DNA of 64,000 nt from Myxococcales bacterium (GTDB lineage Bacteria > Myxococcota_A > UBA9160 > UBA4427): the NCBI GenBank assembly GCA_014240165.1, contig JAAZXM010000005.1, positions 62,001 to 126,000 of the forward strand, written 5' to 3'. The translations under genes and the position numbers were made by a program. Shown in pieces: positions 9,161 through 18,610 of this stretch. Position 1 is the first letter of the stretch; every line of letters begins with the position of its first letter. The notes under the pieces are model-generated. The model worked only from the letters and a program-made list of their open reading frames with translations. It had not been told where the DNA came from and did not search any database.

Positions 9161-10591
9161 ATGAAGCCTTCCGAGTCCCCCGGATGCCCGGGCATCCGCC
9201 GCTACGGTGCCTATATCCCGCCCACCCGGCTGGGACTCGGCGCCATGGGGGGACGCAAGGCATCCGAGGGGGGGCCTGAGAAGGCCGTCGCCTGGAACGA
9301 CGAGGATACCCTCACCCTGGCAGTGGCCGCGGGCCGGAGTTGTCTCCTGGGATTTGACCGAAGCCGGGTCGATGCCCTGATCTTTGCCTCTACCACCTCC
9401 CCTTTCCAAGAGAAGCAAGCCGCGGCCCTGATCGCACGCGCTCTTGATCTACCCCGGGATGTGCGCGGCACCGATCTCGGAGGCACCCTACGCGCCGGCA
9501 CCACGGCGTTCGCGATCGCGGCGGATGCCGTGAAGGCCGGGAGCAGCCGCAACGTGCTGGTCATCGCCAGCGACTGCCGAATGGGCGCACCCGGCTCGGC
9601 ATTGGAAGCGAACCTCGGAGACGGCGCAGCCGCCTTCCTGATCAGCGACGAAGAGGTGCTCGCCGAGATCGAGGGCCATCATTCCATCAGCGACGAAATC
9701 GTCGATGTCTGGCGCAGCGGCGGCGACGCCTTCTCCCATAGCTGGGAGGATCGCTTTGTCATCCAAGAGGGCTACACGCCGCGAATCCGCGAAGCCGTGG
9801 ACGCAATGCTGAACAAGCTCGAGATCAGCCCCGACGAAATCGCGCGCTACGCCCTCTATGCCCCGGATAAGCGCAGCCACGCCCAAATATCCCGGGCCCT
9901 GGGGCTTGATCCTGCGAAAGTCCAGGACCCTCTATTCGGTCGCCTGGGCAATACCGGCGTTGCCTTCGCGCCCATGCAACTCGCGGCAGCCCTGGAAGAT
10001 GCCGAGCCGGGGGAAAGAATCGTGGTGGCGAGCTATGGGGATGGTGCCGAGACCCTTTCCCTGAAGGTCACACCTGGCGCCGCGGCCTTTGCACCCCCAA
10101 GAGGCCTTTCCTGGCATCTGGCCCGACGACGCAGCGTCGAGCAATACGATCACTACCTCCAGGCACGCGGACTCACACCCCGGGAGTGGTCCCCGGCCGA
10201 GGGCCCGGGGCTCTCGGCCACGATTCATTTCCGTGAACGCGACGACGACATCTCCTTCCGAGGCCAATCCTGCAAGGCCTGCGGAGCCCTGCAATTTCCC
10301 GCCCAACGTGTTTGCGAGAGCTGCTTCGCGCGAGACGCTTTCGAGCCGGAATGTCTTTCGGATCGCATCGGACGGGTTGTCACTTACACCTTCGATTATT
10401 TCTTCCCTTCCCCGGACCCGCCCACCGTCGTCTGCGTTGTCGATATCGGTGGTGCCCGGGTGCATCTCCAAGTCACGGATTGCCCCCCGGAAGATGTGAA
10501 GATCGGCATGGAGGTCGAGTTCAGCTTCCGCCGTATTCACGAGGCGGGGGGAAGGCCCAATTATTTTTGGAAAGGCATTCCCCGGGGCTGA
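9161..10591 (+). CDS. HMG-CoA-synthase-like/DUF35 fusion, catalytic residues absent
   Basis: Protein of 476 residues in two parts. Residues 1-330 have the HMG-CoA synthase/KAS III fold. Residues about 360-476 are a complete DUF35 unit with an intact zinc ribbon (CKACGALQFPAQRVCESC) and OB fold. In the synthase part the nucleophile position of the ACxxGT motif reads TLRAGTTAF, so Cys is replaced by Leu. The catalytic His in HxPfxK is replaced by Tyr (YAPDKRSH), and the Glu element reads FASTTSPFQEKQ. Such proteins occur in other bacteria as uncharacterised OB-fold HMGS-like members. The thiolase downstream makes an architecture like the archaeal thiolase-DUF35-HMGS channelling complex, here fused. 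Function unknown; a scaffold or non-Claisen enzyme is possible. Confidence 0.78.
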   Translation: MKPSESPGCPGIRRYGAYIPPTRLGLGAMGGRKASEGGPEKAVAWNDEDTLTLAVAAGRSCLLGFDRSRVDALIFASTTSPFQEKQAAALIARALDLPRDVRGTDLGGTLRAGTTAFAIAADAVKAGSSRNVLVIASDCRMGAPGSALEANLGDGAAAFLISDEEVLAEIEGHHSISDEIVDVWRSGGDAFSHSWEDRFVIQEGYTPRIREAVDAMLNKLEISPDEIARYALYAPDKRSHAQISRALGLDPAKVQDPLFGRLGNTGVAFAPMQLAAALEDAEPGERIVVASYGDGAETLSLKVTPGAAAFAPPRGLSWHLARRRSVEQYDHYLQARGLTPREWSPAEGPGLSATIHFRERDDDISFRGQSCKACGALQFPAQRVCESCFARDAFEPECLSDRIGRVVTYTFDYFFPSPDPPTVVCVVDIGGARVHLQVTDCPPEDVKIGMEVEFSFRRIHEAGGRPNYFWKGIPRG

Positions 10592-10642
10592 GGACGCCCG
10601 GGGCTTTGATCCTTTCGCCCCATGAGGCATGCGAGGTTCGAA

Positions 10643-11800
10643 ATGGCCACTGATTCCATCGCCAATAAAGCCGCCGTCGTGGGCGTGGGTTGCTGCAAAT
10701 TCGGCGAGAACTGGGATAAATCTCCGTCGGACATGATCGTCGATGCCGCCTACGAGGCCTACGCGGATGCGGGGATCGAAAAGCCTCAAGAGGAAATCGA
10801 GGCGGTCTTTACCGGTTCGCTCTACAGCATGGCGGGGCCCCACGAGTGCAGCGATGCCCTCAAGCTTTTCGACATCCCCGTCACCATGGTCTCTAATTAT
10901 TGCGCCACGGGAACCGAGGCGCTGCGCTGCGCGGTGATGTCCGTAGCCTCGGGGCTCTACGACACGGTTCTCGTAGTGGGCTACGACAAGCCCAAGGACC
11001 GCGGGGTCTCGGGCCCTTCGGTCATGCTCGACGGGGTGCGCAGCCTGCCCAAAACCCCCGCCGGTTGGTTCTCCCTCTGCGCCGCCACCTATTTCGAGAA
11101 ATATGGCGCTGGGCGGGAGGATCTCGCCCGCATCGCGGTGAAGAATCACCATAACGGAACCCTCGCGCCGAACTCCTTCCTCAAGCGAGAAATCACCATC
11201 GAGGAGGCCCTGGCCGGGCGCATGATCTCCTGGCCCTTCGGCCTTTACGATTGTGCGGCGCAAACCGATGGAGCCGCGGCCGCGGTCATCATGCGAGCCG
11301 ACCTGGCCCAGGCGAGACGAGACGATGCTGTGCTGATCAAGGGGGTGACCATCAAGTCGGGGCCGAATCCCCAGAAGGACCCGGACAACGACTTCCTTTC
11401 TTGGAAACCCACGGCCTGGGCCGCCCAGGAGGTCTACGCCATGGCGGGCATCACCGACCCGACAAGCCAGATCGATGTGGCCCAACTCCACGATTGCTTC
11501 ACCCTGACCGAACTTCTGAGTTACGAAGACCTGGGCTTTTGCGAGAAGGGTTCCGCCCCGGAACACATCAGATCCGGGCGCTTCGAACTCGGCGGCGAGT
11601 TGCCCGTCAATACCGACGGCGGCCTCAAAGCCTTTGGTCATCCCACCGGAGCGACCGGAGTCCGCATGGTCTACGAAAACGTTTTACAACTCCAGGGCCG
11701 GGCGGAGGGCCGGCAGGTGAAGGGCGCGACAACCGCCCTTTCCCATAATATCGGCGGGCATCCCACGGTTTGCGGTATCGCGATCCTGGGGCTCCCATAG
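10643..11800 (+). CDS. SCP-x-type thiolase
   Basis: Thiolase of 385 residues with an apparently intact active site: nucleophile Cys in SNYCATGTEA, HDCFT in place of NEAF as in SCP2-type thiolases, GHPTGATG with the catalytic His, and SHNIGGH near the C terminus. It should cleave 3-oxoacyl-CoA, likely branched or sterol side-chain types by family. ATG 10643 is selected because GCGAGG lies 6 bases before it; an earlier ATG at 10622 adds seven unlikely residues. It follows the HMGS-like/DUF35 fusion by 51 bases, and the DUF35 domain there may bridge the two proteins. Confidence 0.88.
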   Translation: MATDSIANKAAVVGVGCCKFGENWDKSPSDMIVDAAYEAYADAGIEKPQEEIEAVFTGSLYSMAGPHECSDALKLFDIPVTMVSNYCATGTEALRCAVMSVASGLYDTVLVVGYDKPKDRGVSGPSVMLDGVRSLPKTPAGWFSLCAATYFEKYGAGREDLARIAVKNHHNGTLAPNSFLKREITIEEALAGRMISWPFGLYDCAAQTDGAAAAVIMRADLAQARRDDAVLIKGVTIKSGPNPQKDPDNDFLSWKPTAWAAQEVYAMAGITDPTSQIDVAQLHDCFTLTELLSYEDLGFCEKGSAPEHIRSGRFELGGELPVNTDGGLKAFGHPTGATGVRMVYENVLQLQGRAEGRQVKGATTALSHNIGGHPTVCGIAILGLP

Positions 11801-11893
11801 CGGGTCGACCCGGCCCGGAAAAGTCAATCGATGGCTGGGCCGGGCAGTATCGGCGACAGAGGGCGCGGTGACGCCAACGAGGAAGGAATCAGG

Positions 11894-12715
11894 ATGACGG
11901 ACGGGACAGCGGCCTACGAAACGCTCCTCTACGAGGTGGAAGCGGGCGTGGCCACCCTCACCCTGAACCGGCCGGACCGCCACAATGCCTTCAATACGAC
12001 CATGGCGACGGAACTCGGCCACGCCTGGACCCGGATCCGAAAAGATCCCGACGTCGTTTGCGCCATCGTGACGGGCGCGGGGGAGAGGGCCTTCTGCACC
12101 GGCATGGATGTGGCCGACGTGGCCTCGGGCCAGGCCTTTGATCAGGATCAGGAACCCGTCGCCTGGGATCGGCTGACCCCGATCCAGAATCGCTGCTGGA
12201 AACCGGTGATCGCCGCGATCAACGGCATGGCGGCGGGAGGCGGGCTGCATTTTGTGGTGGACTGCGATCTGGTTCTCTGCGCCGAAGGGGCCACCTTCTT
12301 CGATACCCACGTGAAGGTGGGTCTGATCGCCGGCCTCGAATCCGTGGGGTTGGCCCGCAAGATTCCTCTGGAAGCCGTTCTCCGACTCGCGCTGCTGGGG
12401 GGCGCCGAGCGGATGGACGCCGCCGAAGCCCACCGCCTGGGGATGGTGGGCGAGGTCCTGCCCCAGGAAGCATTGATGCCCCGCGCAAAGGAACTCGCCG
12501 GCCTGATTGCCCAGCACTCCCCCACCGCCCTGGCCCTCAGCAAGCGGGCCATCTGGGAAAGCCTGGACGTCGGTCTGGATACAGGGCTCGAGAAAGCCTG
12601 GCAGGCCATCCGCGGGCACAATGGTCATCCGGATCTCCAGGAGGGGACCCAAGCGTTCGTCGAGAAACGGCGACCGCGCTGGGCCCCCTACACGGGATCC
12701 GATTCCGAGGACTGA
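11894..12715 (+). CDS. Enoyl-CoA hydratase/isomerase-like, both catalytic Glu missing
   Basis: Crotonase-fold protein of 273 residues. The CoA-binding and oxyanion elements are clear (TLTLNRPDRHNAFN, FCTGMDVADVA, AINGMAAGGGLHF). The two glutamates that hydrate the double bond in crotonase are replaced: GGGCE reads GGGLH, and the PE in the second motif reads DTHVKVGL. It therefore probably is not a standard hydratase; crotonase-fold isomerases, thioesterases and hydrolases use other residues. ATG 11894 follows GAGGAAGGAATCAGG and removes a poorly conserved extension from 11831. It ends five bases before a second crotonase gene. Confidence 0.85.
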   Translation: MTDGTAAYETLLYEVEAGVATLTLNRPDRHNAFNTTMATELGHAWTRIRKDPDVVCAIVTGAGERAFCTGMDVADVASGQAFDQDQEPVAWDRLTPIQNRCWKPVIAAINGMAAGGGLHFVVDCDLVLCAEGATFFDTHVKVGLIAGLESVGLARKIPLEAVLRLALLGGAERMDAAEAHRLGMVGEVLPQEALMPRAKELAGLIAQHSPTALALSKRAIWESLDVGLDTGLEKAWQAIRGHNGHPDLQEGTQAFVEKRRPRWAPYTGSDSED

Positions 12716-12720
12716 GGGCG

Positions 12721-13473
12721 ATGTCCGAGAAAAGCAACCGGCAGATCCTACTCTCCGTGGACGACGGAGTCGCCACCCTCACCCTGAATCGCGCGGACAA
12801 GCTGAATGCCTATACGCCCGAGATGGGCGACGAAGTCGTCGCTGCCTTTCGCCGGATCCGAGACGATGACGCCGTGCGCGTGGTGATACTCACGGGGGCG
12901 GGGCGGGGTTTCTGCGCGGGGGTAGACCTCGAAGCGCTGAAGAGCGCGGGCGAAAATCAAGGGCCGGGGCCTCGCCTCGGGGAAGAGGATTTCGTCCGCA
13001 AGTTGCCCCTCGAGATCTGGGATTTTCCCAAACCCGTGATCGCAGCGATCAATGGTGCCGCCATCGGTGTGGGGGCGACCATGACCCTGCCCTGCGATCT
13101 GCGACTGGCGGCCGCGGACGCCAAGATCGGCTTCACCTTTGCGAAACTCGGCATCCTGCCCGGCCTCGGCAGCACCCATCTACTGCCTCGACTGGTCGGC
13201 CAGGGGAAGGCATTGGAACTCGTCCTCGGCGCCGAAATCATTCTCGGGGCCGAGGCCGCGCGCATCGGCCTGGTTCAACACAGCCTGCCCGCTGACCAAT
13301 TGATGGAAAAAGCCTTGGAGATCGCCCGCGGGATGGCGAAACTCGAACCCGCCGTACTCGCCGCCGCCCGCCGCGGTCTGCGCCAGGGCGCGGACCTCTC
13401 CCTCGCCGAAGCCATGAAGAACGAGCAGTCGCTTTCGGAGACCCTGCGCAGGGAGCGGGAGAAGCGGGCCTAA
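12721..13473 (+). CDS. Enoyl-CoA hydratase/isomerase family protein
   Basis: Crotonase-fold protein of 250 residues. The oxyanion-hole segments are FCAGVDLEAL and AINGAAIGVGATMTL. The segment IGFTFAKLGILPGLGSTHLLPRLVG resembles delta3-delta2-enoyl-CoA isomerases more than hydratases, and the first catalytic Glu position is Thr. An isomerase acting on unsaturated acyl-CoA is the best guess. GAGGG lies five bases before the ATG, at the end of the previous crotonase gene, suggesting coupling. Its last four bases overlap the end of the convergent P450 gene. Confidence 0.85.
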   Translation: MSEKSNRQILLSVDDGVATLTLNRADKLNAYTPEMGDEVVAAFRRIRDDDAVRVVILTGAGRGFCAGVDLEALKSAGENQGPGPRLGEEDFVRKLPLEIWDFPKPVIAAINGAAIGVGATMTLPCDLRLAAADAKIGFTFAKLGILPGLGSTHLLPRLVGQGKALELVLGAEIILGAEAARIGLVQHSLPADQLMEKALEIARGMAKLEPAVLAAARRGLRQGADLSLAEAMKNEQSLSETLRREREKRA

Positions 13474-14708
13474 GCCGGGCTGAAGCGGATGGGCATCCGC
13501 TTGATGCCGTGGATGAAATTCGAGTGCAATTGCTCGACCGGACCCGCGAGTTCGAAATCGGGAATCCGCTTGAGAATCTCCTCGAGCATGATCCGCATCT
13601 CGGACCGAGCCAGATTCGCCCCCAGGCAAAAATGATTACCGATCCCGAAGCCCACATGCGGGTTCGGACTCCGGCCCACATCGAATTCATCGGCCCGCTC
13701 GAAAACGCGTTCGTCACGATTAGCCGACCCGTAATAGATCACCACCTTGTCATTTTCCGCAATGGGCTGACCGGCGATCTCGGTATCCCGGGTCGCCGTC
13801 CGGCGAAATTGCATGACCGGGCTATGCCAGCGAACAATTTCCTCCACTGCTGGCTTGATCAGCGATGAATCATCAAGGAGTCGCTGACGCTGATCGGGAA
13901 AATCGCAAAGCGCGCGAAGCCCTCCGGAAAGGGCGTTGCGAGTGGTTTCGTTCCCCGCGATGACCATCAGGAAGAACATCATGTTGATTTCCATGTAGTC
14001 GAGTTCGCGGCCGTCGCTCCGGGCATGGACGAGCACGCTCATCAGGTCGTCGCGCGGATTCTCCTTGCGTTCGTTCGCCATCTGCGCCGCATATTGAAAG
14101 AGTTCCATCAGGGCGGCCTGGGCATCGTAGGGATTGCCATAATCCGGGTCGTCCAGGCCCATCATGCGATTCGTCCAATCGAAGAGCAGGCGACGGTCTT
14201 CCCGGGGCACCCCCAGGAGTTCGGCCAGAACGAGAAGGGGGAGTTCCGCCGCTACGTCGAGCACAAAATCGCACTCGCCCCGGGCCACTACAGCGTCGAG
14301 AATTTCACGGGTGAGTTCCCGGGTGCGCGCGTCGAGTTTCTGGATCGTCCGCGGTTTGAAAAAATCATTGATGCTGGCCCGAAGCTGGGTATGACGCGGC
14401 GGGTCCATGTGAATCATCTGCTGCTGAAACATCGACAGATCTTCGGGCCTCATGTCGGCATTGATCGCCGTCCCGCGCGACGAAGAGAAGAGATCTGAGT
14501 CCTTCGAAACAGCCACCACGTCCGCGTGGCGGGTCAGCACCCAGAAGCCACGCTGCTCGGGCTCGACTACGCCCACGGCCCGTTCCCGCGAAGGGCGACC
14601 CGGATTCCAATGCACCGGGGCTTCGTCCCGCAGCTTCTTGAATAGATCGTGCGGGACGCCGCTCGCGAAAGTTGCGGGTTCGAGCAGGCTGGGGATCTCG
14701 GGAGGCAT
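13470..14708 (-). CDS. Cytochrome P450
   Basis: Soluble bacterial P450 of 412 residues. The I-helix oxygen-activation motif is AGNETT, the ExxR is EEIVR, and the heme loop FGIGNHFCLG carries the thiolate ligand near C361. The overall style (NDFFKPR, YGSANRDERVF) resembles CYP125/CYP142-like steroid and lipid hydroxylases, but CYP family assignment by eye is unsafe. It needs ferredoxin and reductase partners not present nearby. AGGAG precedes the start. It is divergent from the phytanoyl-CoA dioxygenase-like gene across a 134-base shared control region. Confidence 0.92.
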   Translation of the reverse strand: MPPEIPSLLEPATFASGVPHDLFKKLRDEAPVHWNPGRPSRERAVGVVEPEQRGFWVLTRHADVVAVSKDSDLFSSSRGTAINADMRPEDLSMFQQQMIHMDPPRHTQLRASINDFFKPRTIQKLDARTRELTREILDAVVARGECDFVLDVAAELPLLVLAELLGVPREDRRLLFDWTNRMMGLDDPDYGNPYDAQAALMELFQYAAQMANERKENPRDDLMSVLVHARSDGRELDYMEINMMFFLMVIAGNETTRNALSGGLRALCDFPDQRQRLLDDSSLIKPAVEEIVRWHSPVMQFRRTATRDTEIAGQPIAENDKVVIYYGSANRDERVFERADEFDVGRSPNPHVGFGIGNHFCLGANLARSEMRIMLEEILKRIPDFELAGPVEQLHSNFIHGIKRMPIRFSPA

Positions 14709-14842
14709 TGAAATCTCCTGGGGTGACGAGGGTTGGTGCGACTTTCAAGAGTACAAGTCTGCGCTCTGAGTGACCACAGCGCCCGCTCTCCCGTTTTTTC
14801 AAGGCCCTTGTTGTCTGGTCCGGACTCAGAGAGAATTTGGCC
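14709..14842. promoter_or_regulatory. Divergent control region P450 / PHYH-like
   Basis: Short region between divergent genes. It holds CTTTCAAGAGTACAA (14742-14756), 13 of 15 identical to a segment 33 bases before the thiolase gene at 42974, and a small inverted repeat CAAGGCCCTTG (14800-14810). These may be regulator sites, but no promoter hexamers are convincing. Confidence 0.35.
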
Positions 14843-15718
14843 ATGCGGGATGAGGAACTCACAGACGAGCAGACCTCGCGTTTTCGGCGCGATGGTTTTC
14901 TGCGAGTTCCGGGCCTGCTCGCGGAAGAGGAAGTCGATCGTTTTGGCGAGGCGGTGGACCGGGCTGTGGAGGAGCGAACCCGCCACGACCCTCGCCCTCT
15001 GGAAAAAAGAAGCCGCTACGAACAATCCTTTCGGCAATGCCTGAACCTCTGGGAAGATCAGCCGGAGGTCCGCCCCCTCAGCTTCCACCCGTGCGTGGGG
15101 CGAGCCGCCGCCGCGCTCCTGGAAACCGAAGCCGTTCGAATCTGGCACGATCAGGCGCTCTATAAGGAATCCGGCGGACGGGAGACCGACCCCCACCAGG
15201 ATCAACCCTATTGGTCGATCGCGGAGCCACGGACCGTCACCGCATGGATTCCCTTCCAACCTGTACGCCAGAAAAATGGCGCGGTGGGATATCTACCCGG
15301 GAGTCACCGCTCGGGGCTACGCGAGTTCGCCAATATCTTCGGCAGCACAGGCCTCGACCTGGACGCCTTTCCTGAGACCCGGAACAAGTCCTTCGACTAC
15401 GTGGAAGCGGAGAAAGGCGATGTGGTCTTCCACCATGGCCTCACGGTGCACCGCGCGTATCCGAATACCACCGCCGAGACCCGGCGCGCCCACACGGTCA
15501 TTTTCTTCGCCGACGGCTGCACGCGAAGCGCTTTCCGACATCCTTCAGTGGACAGACCCGGCATTCCACTGGGTGCCGCGATCGAAAGCGAACTCACGCC
15601 CATCGCCTGGCCCCGGCCCGACGGAGACCCGCCGCCGGCGCCTCGACCACCCCGGCAGCCCCTGCCGGGCTGGCCCGCCAGCGCGGCAGAGAAACGCCAA
15701 AAGGGAAATTCGGCCTAG
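14843..15718 (+). CDS. Phytanoyl-CoA dioxygenase (PhyH) family protein
   Basis: Fe(II)/2-oxoglutarate dioxygenase of 291 residues. The HxD pair is in DPHQDQPYW and the distal iron ligand His with the 2OG-binding Arg lies in HHGLTVHRAYPN and the TRRAH segment that follows. The N-terminal part (FRRDGFLRVPGLLAEEEV) is typical of PhyH proteins, which hydroxylate acyl-CoAs or small metabolites. The C-terminal 45 residues are Pro-rich and probably disordered. ATG 14843 is preferred to TTG 14837. Together with the divergent P450 it could start oxidation of a branched substrate; this is inferred. Confidence 0.88.
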   Translation: MRDEELTDEQTSRFRRDGFLRVPGLLAEEEVDRFGEAVDRAVEERTRHDPRPLEKRSRYEQSFRQCLNLWEDQPEVRPLSFHPCVGRAAAALLETEAVRIWHDQALYKESGGRETDPHQDQPYWSIAEPRTVTAWIPFQPVRQKNGAVGYLPGSHRSGLREFANIFGSTGLDLDAFPETRNKSFDYVEAEKGDVVFHHGLTVHRAYPNTTAETRRAHTVIFFADGCTRSAFRHPSVDRPGIPLGAAIESELTPIAWPRPDGDPPPAPRPPRQPLPGWPASAAEKRQKGNSA

Positions 15719-15737
15719 CAAGCGCCGAACGAACGCT

Positions 15738-16643
15738 TCACCCCTTCAGCGTCTTCATCGCCTCGACCATTTCCTCGGCGGCGTTGCCGGGAATCGCGTA
15801 GCCCTCGGGATCGCGAATCTGGTCGAGATTATCCCGTACCTCTTCGGCGCTCACATGATCTCCGCCGCTATCGGCCCATCCCGGGCAGAGCCCGACGAAG
15901 ATCCGGGCGTAGCGACCGGCCCCAACCGAATAGATCTCGTGGGTCTGCTCACACTCTTCCGAGGCCAGGTAGACCACCATGGAGGTCACGTACTCGGGGT
16001 CGAGTTTGAGCCCGAGGTTGTCCATGATGCCCGTGGTCATTCGGGTCAGCGCGATGGGGGCGATCACGTTGCTCTTGATATTGTTCTTGAGCCCCTCCTG
16101 GGAGACGACGTTGGAGAGCCCCACCAGGCCCATCTTGGCGGCCCCGTAATTGCCCTGGCCGAAATTCCCGAAAACACCCGCGGCCGAGGCGGTAAACACG
16201 AAGCGGCCGTAGTTGTTCTCCTTCATGGCACGAAGCGCCGGGCGCGAAACGCAATACGCACCGCGAAGATGCACATCCAGCACCGCATCCCATTCCTCGG
16301 GACTCATCTTCACCAGGCTGCGGTCGCGCAAAATGCCCGCGTTGTTGATCACCACGTCGACGCGTCCGAAATTATCGAGCGCGCTCTGAACGATGGCTTC
16401 GCCGCCTTCGGGTGTCGAGACCGATTCGTAATTCGGCACGGCAGTCCCGCCGGCTTCTTCGATCTCCTTGACGACCAGGTCAGCCGCCGATGCACCCGAG
16501 CCGGTTCCGTCTACACTTCCGCCGAGATCGTTGACCACCACCTTGCCACCGCGCCGAGCAAATTCGAGCGCGTGGGATTTGCCCAGGCCGCTGCCCGCGC
16601 CCGTTACGATGATGACACGATCGTCGAATCGAATATCACTCAT
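15738..16643 (-). CDS. SDR, MFE-2/HSD17B4-like 3-hydroxyacyl-CoA dehydrogenase
   Basis: Protein of 301 residues strongly resembling the (3R)-hydroxyacyl-CoA dehydrogenase domain of peroxisomal MFE-2. Marks are RVIIVTGAGSGLG, VVVNDLGGSVDG, NNAGILRDRS, the serine motif TASAAGVFGNFGQ and YGAAK (Asn-Tyr-Gly-Ala-Ala-Lys). The 40-residue C-terminal extension after the SDR core also matches that group. It would oxidise hydroxyacyl-CoA with NAD+ in a beta-oxidation cycle. AGGAAA precedes the ATG. It follows the thiolase gene on the same strand after 48 bases, so dehydrogenase and thiolase are likely cotranscribed. Confidence 0.88.
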   Translation of the reverse strand: MSDIRFDDRVIIVTGAGSGLGKSHALEFARRGGKVVVNDLGGSVDGTGSGASAADLVVKEIEEAGGTAVPNYESVSTPEGGEAIVQSALDNFGRVDVVINNAGILRDRSLVKMSPEEWDAVLDVHLRGAYCVSRPALRAMKENNYGRFVFTASAAGVFGNFGQGNYGAAKMGLVGLSNVVSQEGLKNNIKSNVIAPIALTRMTTGIMDNLGLKLDPEYVTSMVVYLASEECEQTHEIYSVGAGRYARIFVGLCPGWADSGGDHVSAEEVRDNLDQIRDPEGYAIPGNAAEEMVEAMKTLKG

Positions 16644-16691
16644 ATTTTCCTCTGATTTCTCGAATTTCTGCGGCTGCGCAGAGCCGACATC

Positions 16692-17918
<1,227 letters not shown>

Positions 17919-18101
17919 TCAAAACGGGACCGGGTCGTTCGGGCTCAGCCGTCACTGAGCAACGCCCTCGATCCGGGCTTTGCTGTTTACGGGGTCCGCG
18001 ATTCTAACCGGAAACCCGTTCCGCGTCGCGGGGTTGAAGGCAACGTATCGGGCCAATTCGAAGACCCGGGGGGGAGCACTGGGCCGGATCGCGCAATCGA
18101 T

Positions 18102-18542
18102 TCAGCCTCCCGGGAGGCTCCCTTGGAGCAGGGCCTGCCTCTCGAAGCGCTTGGCGATCCGCCAGCCCTCGGCGGTCCGCACCAACTCGTCTTCATAGTA
18201 AGCGTACACAGTAAAAATCGTCTCCTTGCCTTCGGAATCCCGGGTACACATGGGGTTGTTGACCAGGGTCCGGCCCCGGGCACCATCCCCGTCGAGTTCG
18301 ATCTCGCTATTGCTGAGCGAGTGCAGGGTCACGGGGAAGATCGCCAGCGCTTTCTCGAGCCAGGCGCGCACTTCGGGGTATTTGCCCGCGATGCCGCCCG
18401 AACTCACATAATCCACATCGGCATCGGGCACGAAGCATGTATCCAGCAATTCATAATCCTTCGTATCGATGGCCGTCGCGTAACGGGTGAGCAGATCATT
18501 GATCTCGATCCGATCGGAAATTTCCTGAAGCGACAACGTCAT
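18102..18542 (-). CDS. SnoaL-like (NTF2-fold) protein
   Basis: Protein of 146 residues with the SnoaL_4-type NTF2 fold: EISDRIEINDLLTRYATAID, then YELLDTCFVPDADVDY and the C-terminal strands TVYAYYEDELVRT. This subgroup is common in steroid and polyketide pathways as isomerase-like or unknown proteins; an Asp/His pair for catalysis cannot be assigned safely. ATG 18542 has GGGAG seven bases upstream; TTG 18548 is too close to it. It lies upstream of the thiolase on the same strand, separated by 231 bases. Confidence 0.8.
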   Translation of the reverse strand: MTLSLQEISDRIEINDLLTRYATAIDTKDYELLDTCFVPDADVDYVSSGGIAGKYPEVRAWLEKALAIFPVTLHSLSNSEIELDGDGARGRTLVNNPMCTRDSEGKETIFTVYAYYEDELVRTAEGWRIAKRFERQALLQGSLPGG

Positions 18543-18610
18543 TGACAATCTCCCTATGCGGGGCCCGACTCGAACCCGGATCGAAGCCTACGCAACGCAT
18601 GCCGGCGATG

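Noticed and set aside
9932-11641. 569-codon open frame on the minus strand
   Set aside because: Shadow of the HMGS-like fusion and thiolase genes, with no recognisable motifs.
14800-14810. CAAGGCCCTTG as a KstR2-type operator
   Set aside because: The half-sites are three bases apart, not the two of the CAAGnnCTTG consensus, and flanking bases do not match.
18013-18020. AACCCGTT as a second KstR-like core
   Set aside because: Only the AACnnGTT core fits; both outer fixed bases fail, and it is far (about 143 bases) from the thiolase start.
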